Shown in pieces: positions 42,317-51,600 of a DNA stretch of 64,000 nt. How positions within the stretch are numbered: position 1 is the stretch's first letter; every line of letters begins with the position of its first letter. The position numbers were made by a program, and so were the translations under genes. The notes below the pieces were generated by a model. The model was not told where the DNA came from. It did no database searches and worked only from the letters and a program-made list of their open reading frames with translations. The stretch lies in NCBI RefSeq assembly GCF_030053345.1, contig NZ_JASGBP010000002.1:1-64000 (forward strand), in the 5' to 3' direction. The DNA comes from Flavobacterium sedimenticola. Lineage in GTDB: Bacteria; Bacteroidota; Bacteroidia; Flavobacteriales; Flavobacteriaceae.

Positions 42317-45300
42317 ATGAATATCATTACTTATAAAGAAAATAGGTTCTCTTTCAAGAAGCGTTGTCAGTTGGTTTTCACAACATTGCTTTTTGTAATG
42401 ATTTCGAAAACCGGCTCTGCTCAGGTAAGCACTTACACTTTCACCGAGGCAGTTGCCACTTATACTGCTTTAACAACCCCTTCAATCGCATACACTGCGC
42501 CTTGGGACGATCATGCTTCAGGTGCTGTTTTTCAGGCCAATATAGGTTTTAATTTTACCTACGACGGTGTGGTTCAAACCCAATGTTTCATTAGTCCTAA
42601 CGGTTTTATTTCATTTGGTACCCAACCGCTTCCCAATACGTATTTACCGCTTAGTGTAGCGACTACATTTACAAACGGAGGTACTATTAGTGCTTTGGGA
42701 ATGGATTTGATTTCTTCTTCTTCCAACAGCAGCGACAATATCGTATACAAGACCATTGGGAGTGCTCCCAATAGGATTTTTGTAGTGCAATGGTCGAACG
42801 CGAGACGTAAAGCCATTACAGGGAATTTTAATTTTCAAATACGCTTGTTGGAAACATCCAATGCAATTGAATTATCATACGGATTATGCGCCCCTGATGA
42901 TATCACAGTTTTTAACACCCAAGTGGGTATTCGCGGCGAGTCGAATGTATTTGCCCAAGGAGACGTGCAAAACAGATTGCAAACCGGAGCCAACACTAAC
43001 GCTACGTGGTCGGGAAAAACAGTTGCAGGAACCGCCAATTCCAATACAGTGAGAACGAGTGTTACCGAATATCCCAACAACGGACTGAAATACACCTTTA
43101 CGCCTTCCGCTCCATGCGCTACTCCAACAGGAGTACCGTCGGGATTGGTTATTGGGGCTACCGGAGTGAATGCGACCACGTTTACGGGAAACAGTTTTAC
43201 GGCAGCTTCTCCGGCTCCAACCGGTTATCTGATTGTCAGAAGTACTGTTAATACACCACCGACGAATGTTCAAATTCCAAACAGAACCTATTTCACGGTC
43301 AATCAGGTGATAGATGCCACGTACACAGTAGTAAGTGTTTCCAATGCTACTACCTTCAACCAATCAGCGTTGGCTCAGAATACAACCTACTACTATTGGG
43401 TTATTCCGTATAATGCCAATTGTTTGGGTGGTCCGTATTACAATTTGAGTACCATGATTTCCGGGAATAAAACCACTTGTGCCGCTGCACCGACCGGGGT
43501 TAATGCTTCCACCATAGAAGGAAATTCTTTTACAGCTTCTTGGACTGCAGTACCGGGAGTGTCTGATTATCTTATTGATGTCTCAACCAACAGTACTTTT
43601 ACGGCGCTGTTACCGGCTTATACCAATGCCTCTACCGGTGGGTTGACGGATTTTGTGGTGTCGGGCTTGAATCCGATTACCACCTATTATTTCAGAGTAA
43701 AAGCCGTAGGTATCAGCTGTGCTGTAAATAGTGCCACGGTTACAGTAACCACTTTATGCGGCGCTTTCCCGATACCATATCTTCAAAATTTTGATACCAC
43801 GCCCGTAAATACCACACCTACTTGTTTTACTATTGCCGATAACAATACCGACGGTGTTTCGTGGAAAGTACAGAACAGTTTAGCGGCTTCTACTCCCAAT
43901 TCGTTTCATTTGGCTACCAATGGAACTGTCGACAGCAACGATTGGTTTTTTACACCCGGATTGAACTTAACGGCAGGAGTTACCTATCGTTTGAAATTTA
44001 AATACAATACGCTGAGCGGCAGTTCCTTTGCCGAAAACCTCAGAGTGCGTTTAGGAACAGGAGCGGCCGAAGCCAGTATGACCAATACGATTTTGAATTT
44101 ATCCAACATTATCAATACCGTATATCAAACTGCTACAGTCGATTTTACACCGGTGGTAAACAGTATTTATTACTTGGGTTTCCAAGGATACAGTTTTGCC
44201 AATCAAAGTAAAATAATGATTGATGACATTAGTGTGATTGTTTCTCCTACTTGTTTTGAGCCGGTCAATCTAACGATTACGGCTGTAGGAAGTACCAGCG
44301 TTAGTATTTCTTGGGAGGCGTCTTCACCAGAGCCATCCAATGGATATCAATATTATGTAAGCACCTCTAATGCTACTCCAAGTGGTTCAGTAACGCCAAC
44401 CGGTTCGGTTGGAGCCGGTGTATTGTCGGCTACCATAGGAGGTTTAACTCCGGCTACGTTGTATTATGTTTGGGTTCGAGGCAACTGTGGTTCGGGAGAT
44501 ACCAGTATTTGGAGCGATATTCAAACATTCAGCACCGATTGTGCCACGCCGACTTCTTTAACCGTAACTGGTGGTACTTTGTGTGGCGGTGGTGCTACGA
44601 CACTTCAGGCTACCGCGCCATCCGGTTCCACAATCGAATGGTATAGCGATGCTTCGGGAACAACTTTAGTCGCTACAGGAACCAGTTATACCACACCTAC
44701 TTTATTCGCCACCACTACCTATTATGCACAATCCAGAGCACCGGGTGGTTTAGTGGCAACAGGTCCCATTTCACCGCTATTACAAGGTGGTGCTTTGGGC
44801 ACGCAAACGGTGTCGACTTATGTTAGTTTTTCGGTTACTACGGCAACGACTTTACAGTCATTGGATATCTATCCGCAAACATCAGGACAAAGCGGTAATT
44901 TAACGATCAGAAATGCTTCGAATGTTCAAATAGCATCGTACAATTTTACCACCAGCGTTGCCGGTGGAAATACAGCACAAACCATTCCTATTGCGTTAGA
45001 CTTGTCGGCCGGAAACTACTTTCTGTATTTTAATACCCTACCGGCTTCCGGATTGGTGTCTAACATCGACAGCACTTCCTATCCGTATGCTTCCTCAATT
45101 GCTTCGATTACCGGCAACGGTTTTGATAATACCTTTTATTTATACGCTTACAATTGGAAGTTTTCCAACATATGTCGCTCGCTGTTGACACCGGTAACCG
45201 CTACCGTTACACCGGCACCGGCCATTGCTATGAGCAGTACTTCCAGTACAGTGTGTAACGGAGAAGCATCAGGTTTGGTAACCATCACCGGCGCATCTGC

Positions 45301-48175
45301 CTATAATAATTTCAGTTGGAGTACTACCGTTGGACTTTCGGGCACTATCGGTGGCGGTTTTACTTTTCAACCCACCACTACCACAACGTACACTTTGACA
45401 GCCACTCAAACGTCAGGAAGTTTGTGTACCAATACGGTGAGCCACACTGTTACAGTGAAACCCGATCCGCCGGCCATTACCATAGTCCCGGCAACTGCAA
45501 CTATTTGTGAAGGAGCGGTACAAGCTTTAAACGGTAATTTGTCATCGTCACCACCGGTGACCATTTTTAATGAAAATTTTAATGCGGCTACCAACAACTG
45601 GATTAAAACCAATGCGTCAACAGGAGGTATAATAGCGAATGCCGCGTGGACTTTGAGAAATAGTCCATACGCGTACAGCAGTTCGTATTGGAATACGACC
45701 ATCAGCAGTAATGATGCCTCACAGTTTTATTTTTCCAATTCTGATGCCCAAGGTAGTCCGGGTACAAATAAAACACTGACCTATTTAGAATCACCAAGTA
45801 TCAACCTAACCGGGTATACCAGTGCAACCTTGAGTTTTTTTCATTACCTGCGATATATTGGTGGGAATAAAGCCAGAGTGGAGTATAGTATCAACGGCGG
45901 AACTACTTGGAGCATCTTGGCGAGTTATACCGCCAGTCAGGGAACCGCCGCAAACTTTTCGAATGCCAATGTGAGCATGAACAGTTTGGTGGGGAATCCC
46001 GACGTGAAAATCCGATTTTTATACGAAGCCAGTTGGGATTATGGCTGGGCTATTGATAATGTAAAAATTACCGGTAACCTGGCGGTTGAAGTGACTTGGA
46101 CACCGTCAACCGGTTTGTATTTCGATTCGGGAGCGGCAACGGCGTACATCGCCGGAACGCCTACCGCTACCATATACGCCAAACCGAATGTGAGTACGGT
46201 ATATACCGGAAGTGTAGTGGGAGCCAATGGTTGTGCTGCCAGTAGCACGTCTACCATTACCGTTTTGCCGGCTCCGATTCCGGGTACATTGTCTTCCAGT
46301 CAAACGATTTGCGGCAGTTGGTTGCCGACCAATCTTACTCTAACCGGTAATACGGCATCAGTAATCCGCTGGGAATATGCTACCGATGCGGCGTTTACCA
46401 CCGGTTTGACCACCATAGCCAATACCACAACTACTTTAACTTCTGCCGAAATAGGTTCTTTTGCCGGAACGCGTTACTACAGAGCAGTACTCCAAAGCGG
46501 TACATGTCCGTCGGTCAATACCGGTTCGGTGTTTATTGCCTTTCCGTCCACCACTTGGAACGGTTCTTCGTGGAGCAGCGGATTACCCAACTCCGGTACA
46601 CGAGTGGTGTTTAACGGCAACTATTCCTCCTCAGGAAATTTGGATGCTTGCGCCGTTGAGGTTTTGTCGGGTACCGTGAATTTTAATTCCGGTCACACGC
46701 TAACCGTTCAAAACGATGTTAAAGTAACCGGCGGTTCGCTAACGTTTCAAAATACCGCCAGCTTGGTGCAGGTGAATACCTTAAATAATCAGGGTGTTCC
46801 TTTCTCTAATTCGGGCAACATCACCTATAAAAGAGTGAGTACTCCGGTCAAGAAGTTTGATTATACCTATTGGTCTTCTCCGGTTACCCCGCAAACGCTG
46901 ATTAACTTTTCACCGAATTCCACCTTGTTTTTTACCTATGATCCCGTAATCGGAAATTGGGCCTATGCCAATACCACCATTCCTATGGTGGCCGGAAAAG
47001 GGTATCTGATACGAACGCCCGATGTAGCTCCTTTCAACACGGTTACGCCAAATAATTTTACCGGCTCGTTTGTGGGTGTTCCTAATACGGGTACTATTAC
47101 CATCCCAATCGTTGGCGGTTCGTTGCAGTTTAACTTATTGGGGAATCCGTATCCGAGTGCTTTGAGCGCTGATTTGTTCTTGTCCGATCCGACCAATGTC
47201 CCGGTGATTGATGCGACCATTTATTTATGGACGCACAACACGCCCATCACCAATAATAATTATTCGGCCAATGATTATGCCGTGTATAATTATTCGGGAG
47301 GCGTTGGAACCGGAACCAGTGCGCCGAGTGCCGGAATTAACAACAGTGTGCCTAACGGAAAAATTGCTTCGGGTCAAGGTTTTTTTGTAAAAGGATTGTC
47401 CTCGGGTAATGCGGTTTTCAAAAACAGCATGCGTTTGGTAGGCAACAACGACCAATTTTTCAGGATGAATACCTATGCCAACCAAAGTGCTTCGGGTGAA
47501 TTAGAGCGACACCGTTTTTGGCTCGATGTGTACAACGACAACGGTGCCTTCAAGCAGCTTTTAGTGGCCTATGTGGAAAATGCGACCAACAGTGGACTCG
47601 ATCGCGGTTTCGACGGAGAAATGGTCGATGTAGGGAATCCTGTTACGATGTATGTGGTGCAAGACGAATACAAGTTGTCTATTCAAGGACGTGCGTTGCC
47701 GTTTGATGTTGAAGATGAGATTCCGCTGGGTTATCGATCTACGGAAGCCAATACCTATCAAGTTAAATTATCCGATTTTGACGGCTTATTTGACAACCAA
47801 ACCATTTATTTGGAAGATACCGAGCTCAATATCGTTCACGATTTAAAAGCCGGAGATTATACTTTTACTACGGCGGCCGGCACTTTTGATACTCGTTTTA
47901 AAGTGCGTTTCGGTGCTACGGCACTCAGCAATACCTCGTTCCAACCGAATCAGGTGGTGGTGTATAAAAACGAAGCCAACCATTTTGTGATTACGACCGG
48001 AAATGCGCTGATGGAATCGGTAAAAGTGTTTGATATCAGAGGTCGACTTTTGGGGCATCAAAAAGCCATTAATGCCAATCAAACTATTGTCGATGGCGGT
48101 TTGGCCAACGAGGTCTTGTTGCTGCAAATAACCACTACCGAAGGTGCGGTGGTGACCAAAAAAGTCATTCGATAA
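42317..48175 (+). CDS. Giant T9SS surface protein, type C sorting signal (1952 aa)
   Basis: Signal peptide ends at GSAQ (about residue 36). Then a nidogen-like beta domain (residues about 40-240, ending NAIELSYGLC), several fibronectin type III domains (CAAAPTGVNASTIEGNSFTA; CFEPVNLTITAVGSTSVSIS), a choice-of-anchor/MAM-like domain (YLQNFDTT ... SNDWFFTPGL), Ig-like SAP domains, a second MAM-like domain (YLESPSINLTGYTS), and a 600-residue C-terminal module shared with the next gene (TTWNGSSWSSGLP ... GSGQGFFVKGL type). The end VKVFDIRGRLLGHQK ... VTKKVIR is a type C (ChiA-like) T9SS signal. Expected as an adhesin or matrix protein on the surface. Confidence 0.9.
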   Translation: MNIITYKENRFSFKKRCQLVFTTLLFVMISKTGSAQVSTYTFTEAVATYTALTTPSIAYTAPWDDHASGAVFQANIGFNFTYDGVVQTQCFISPNGFISFGTQPLPNTYLPLSVATTFTNGGTISALGMDLISSSSNSSDNIVYKTIGSAPNRIFVVQWSNARRKAITGNFNFQIRLLETSNAIELSYGLCAPDDITVFNTQVGIRGESNVFAQGDVQNRLQTGANTNATWSGKTVAGTANSNTVRTSVTEYPNNGLKYTFTPSAPCATPTGVPSGLVIGATGVNATTFTGNSFTAASPAPTGYLIVRSTVNTPPTNVQIPNRTYFTVNQVIDATYTVVSVSNATTFNQSALAQNTTYYYWVIPYNANCLGGPYYNLSTMISGNKTTCAAAPTGVNASTIEGNSFTASWTAVPGVSDYLIDVSTNSTFTALLPAYTNASTGGLTDFVVSGLNPITTYYFRVKAVGISCAVNSATVTVTTLCGAFPIPYLQNFDTTPVNTTPTCFTIADNNTDGVSWKVQNSLAASTPNSFHLATNGTVDSNDWFFTPGLNLTAGVTYRLKFKYNTLSGSSFAENLRVRLGTGAAEASMTNTILNLSNIINTVYQTATVDFTPVVNSIYYLGFQGYSFANQSKIMIDDISVIVSPTCFEPVNLTITAVGSTSVSISWEASSPEPSNGYQYYVSTSNATPSGSVTPTGSVGAGVLSATIGGLTPATLYYVWVRGNCGSGDTSIWSDIQTFSTDCATPTSLTVTGGTLCGGGATTLQATAPSGSTIEWYSDASGTTLVATGTSYTTPTLFATTTYYAQSRAPGGLVATGPISPLLQGGALGTQTVSTYVSFSVTTATTLQSLDIYPQTSGQSGNLTIRNASNVQIASYNFTTSVAGGNTAQTIPIALDLSAGNYFLYFNTLPASGLVSNIDSTSYPYASSIASITGNGFDNTFYLYAYNWKFSNICRSLLTPVTATVTPAPAIAMSSTSSTVCNGEASGLVTITGASAYNNFSWSTTVGLSGTIGGGFTFQPTTTTTYTLTATQTSGSLCTNTVSHTVTVKPDPPAITIVPATATICEGAVQALNGNLSSSPPVTIFNENFNAATNNWIKTNASTGGIIANAAWTLRNSPYAYSSSYWNTTISSNDASQFYFSNSDAQGSPGTNKTLTYLESPSINLTGYTSATLSFFHYLRYIGGNKARVEYSINGGTTWSILASYTASQGTAANFSNANVSMNSLVGNPDVKIRFLYEASWDYGWAIDNVKITGNLAVEVTWTPSTGLYFDSGAATAYIAGTPTATIYAKPNVSTVYTGSVVGANGCAASSTSTITVLPAPIPGTLSSSQTICGSWLPTNLTLTGNTASVIRWEYATDAAFTTGLTTIANTTTTLTSAEIGSFAGTRYYRAVLQSGTCPSVNTGSVFIAFPSTTWNGSSWSSGLPNSGTRVVFNGNYSSSGNLDACAVEVLSGTVNFNSGHTLTVQNDVKVTGGSLTFQNTASLVQVNTLNNQGVPFSNSGNITYKRVSTPVKKFDYTYWSSPVTPQTLINFSPNSTLFFTYDPVIGNWAYANTTIPMVAGKGYLIRTPDVAPFNTVTPNNFTGSFVGVPNTGTITIPIVGGSLQFNLLGNPYPSALSADLFLSDPTNVPVIDATIYLWTHNTPITNNNYSANDYAVYNYSGGVGTGTSAPSAGINNSVPNGKIASGQGFFVKGLSSGNAVFKNSMRLVGNNDQFFRMNTYANQSASGELERHRFWLDVYNDNGAFKQLLVAYVENATNSGLDRGFDGEMVDVGNPVTMYVVQDEYKLSIQGRALPFDVEDEIPLGYRSTEANTYQVKLSDFDGLFDNQTIYLEDTELNIVHDLKAGDYTFTTAAGTFDTRFKVRFGATALSNTSFQPNQVVVYKNEANHFVITTGNALMESVKVFDIRGRLLGHQKAINANQTIVDGGLANEVLLLQITTTEGAVVTKKVIR

Positions 48176-48199
48176 ACGGATATAGTCATCTTACAGGCG

Positions 48200-48238
48200 T
48201 CGGTTTGGATTACACGTATTCCAAACCGATTTTTTTTG
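48200..48238 (+). terminator. Terminator of the 1952-aa gene
   Basis: TCGGTTTGGA-TTACACGTAT-TCCAAACCGA followed by eight T. It separates the first two giant genes into different transcripts. Confidence 0.88.
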
Positions 48239-48660
48239 TGGTAAATTTTAAGGAATTACATAATGCTAAAGGTAACCTTACTTTTTTGTCATTTTTTTTG
48301 CGTAAAATGCTTATAAAAACGATTATTTGATAACAACTTATTAACAATTATTGTAAACTATTGACAATTTGTTAATTTAGCGCACCCGAACTACCTAAAA
48401 AACGCTAAGTTTGAGCTGATTGAATACTATAAATCGGCTTAAAATTGTACTATTTTTTTTAACTTTTAAAGCTATGATTGACCAATAGACGGCAGGTTGC
48501 GTCTCATTGGTCGATACTATTTACATTTAGTCGAAAACTGATTTTTTTTGGCTGTGAATATGTTAATAAACAAGTAAAAGTGCTGTAAATTTAACTTCTT
48601 AACGAAAAGATAACAGTGCGGGGAATGAAACAAAACAAACAACAACGATAAAAACAAACT
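48239..48660 (+). promoter_or_regulatory. Long leader region of the 1767-aa gene, with a hairpin
   Basis: 422 bp without a gene. TTGACAATTTGTTAATTTAG at about 48361-48380 is promoter-like (TAATTTAG deviates by one base from TAnnTTTG). Downstream, TTGACCAAT-AGACG (48478-48491) and CGTC-TC-ATTGGTCGA (48500-48514) form a strong stem around GCAGGTTG. If transcription starts near 48390 the mRNA has an unusually long structured leader of about 270 nt. Confidence 0.45.
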
Positions 48661-51600
48661 ATGAAAAAAACTTTACTTATTGCTCCGAGTAATGCCGTTT
48701 TTTATACGAAAACATTTTTACTGAACTTCTTTTTTTGGATAGGTGTACTCACCTTGGGAACCTTCCAAAAGGCGCAAGCCCAATGCCCCGGACCGTATCA
48801 GGTTTTTGAAGGTGTGCCTGCTAATTTTGCAGCCATGACCGGTTGGAATACCAGTGGGGGAATTGATGTGATTATTGATAATGGAGGTGCCGGTTTTAAC
48901 CGTTCCGGGTGGTATTCGTTAGCCAATTTCGGCGGACCGGGCGAATACGTAGACACGCCTGTCATCGCTACGCCGTTAACCTTTGCTTTTTATGCCAGCG
49001 ATGTAGCCGGAGCTGGTGGGAATTATGATGTGCAAATTAACGATGGTACTAACGGTTGGCAGAGCTTATCGATAGCCGGTAACCGCACCAATTATGGGGT
49101 GTCTTCTTTTGTATTGCCAGCCATGTCCGGTCCAGGTGTTTGGGATTTGGTGTCGTTTACGTTTGGCAATGCGGCGCAGCCGGGCTACTCGAACAGCAAT
49201 GTGCAGTTCCGAATCATTGATAATTCGGGTGGGATGGCTTTTGATGATATCTCATGGACCTCAAAAATTGCGGCTGATAATACAATTATAATTCCCGTAC
49301 TAGGAACGTCTCCTACTAATTGTACTCAAAGTATGACTACCGGTCAACAATTAACTTTTTATGACAATGGAGGTGCTTCAGATGCTTATGCCGGTTACCA
49401 AGAAAATACAGTAACATTCACTGCTATTAATCCTGCGGACAAAATCAAGATTACTTTTAATTCTTTCTTCGCAACATCTCCGTTTGAGTTTTATGTACAT
49501 GATGGAGCAACTACCGCATCGCCAGCTTTTCCACAAGTAAATGGATATTCGGGTTCGTCAAATCCTTCTCCAGTAACTTATATTTCTACCGGATCATCTT
49601 TAACAATTTATTATTATTCAGACGATTTTTCACTTTCTGATCCTGGATTTAACATTACAGTTCTCTGCGAATCAGGGAGTACCTGTTTTACGCCAAGCAA
49701 TCCGCTTACCGGTTCGGTAACGACCACCACGGCTAACGTAAGTTGGACCGCGGCTTCGGGTACGCCGCCGGGTTACGATATTTTTTACAGCACCAACAGT
49801 GCCGCTACACCGGGTGCCCCGCAATTTACCAATGTGACCAGTCCGTTTAACATTACCGGTTTAACCGGAGGAACTACCTATTATTATTGGGTACGTTCTA
49901 ATTGTGGTGCTACGCAAAGTGCTTGGGTAGGGCCATCGGCCGCCTTTACTACGATTTGTACGCCGGTTGGGGTACCGTATATCGAAAACTTTAACGGTCA
50001 GGCCACCAATGCGATTCCTACGTGTACCTATACCGATAGTCCGGCCAACTGGTTAGTCAACTTAACCAACGGTAATTTGTACTGTGCGGTGGGGGCCACC
50101 AATTTTTATACCAAACCCGTTACCCTTACCGGTGGCACTGAGTATCGTTTAACCTATGACTTTTCTGCCGCTTTAGGAACGGCCAACTTTAATGTGTATT
50201 ATGGTACCACCAATACTACACCAACCACCGGAACCATCAATACCTTATTGTTTTCTCACATTGGTGCCGGGTCTATTGCCAGTAACATCATCAACTTTAC
50301 GCCGGGCAGTTCGGGAACTTATTACATTCGGTTCCAATTGGCTTCGACTTCCAATGCGCCGAATACGCAATTTAACTTAGACAACATCGTACTCGTTGAA
50401 GAAACCTGTAAACCGCCGACAGCGGTAACGGCTTCGGGTGTGACGGCTTCAGCGGCTAACATCAGTTGGACTGCACCGGCGATTGCACCATCAAACGGTT
50501 ATCAATATTACATCAATACAACCAACTCCACTCCAAGTTATAGTGTAACCGTGACCGGTGCTACGGCAGCGGGTGTTACTACAGCGGCTCTATCGGGTTT
50601 AACGGCAAGTACCACTTTTTATGTGTGGGTACGTTCTAACTGTGGCGGTTTTTTCAGTGGCTGGTCGTTGGTGACAAGTTTTACTACTTCGGCAGGCGCT
50701 TTACCGGTACTTATTTCTCAAGGAGGATCGGTTACCCAATGCGACTACAGTTTCTTTGATAGTGGTGGTGCTGCCGGGAATTATGTAGACAACGAATCGT
50801 ATCAAATTACCTTATATCCGGGTGTAGTTGGAACTAAAGTAAAAGTAGTTTTCAGTTCATTCTCTACCGAAAACAACTACGACGGATTGATGATTTATAA
50901 TGGAAACTCCACCGGGGCCCCGTTGATTTCTTCCGGATTAGGTGCCGGCTTTAACGCCGCGACTTGTCCTGCGGGATCATTCCGAGGCTCAACTTCTCCG
51001 GGAACCGTTATCTCTACTGCTGCAGACGGTTCATTAACCTTTGTATACAGAACCGATTTCAGTATTGTTAGTTCGGGATGGGCTGCGTTTGTTAGTTGTG
51101 TTATTTCGCCAACCATCACCAGTTTTACCCCGGCCAACAACAATTGTGGTACCGCCAATACAGTGGTAACCATCACCGGAACCAACTTTACGGGAGTAAA
51201 CTCTGTGAGATTTAACGGGATAGCTGCTGCTTTTACAGTAGTTAACTCGACTACTATAACCGCCACGGTACCGGCTTCGGCTACCTCAGGATTGATTACC
51301 GTTTCTACACCAACGGCCACCGGCGTGAGCGCTACGTCCTTTATTGTACAAGCACCACCACCGGTAACGACCGGTGTTACGGTATGTCCGGGCGGAAGTG
51401 GTACTATCAGTAGTTCAACCGTATGTAACGGATTTGTGAACTCGGGTACTTCGCTTTCGGGTAATTTAACCGCAGGAGTAGATGCAACGGCTCCGAGACC
51501 AACACCGCCGGGAGGAAACTCTACGACTTGTTCGTTTACTTCGGGAGCGGTTCGTAACTACGTTGCCATTCAGTTTCAGGTAAGTATTTCGGGAACGTAC

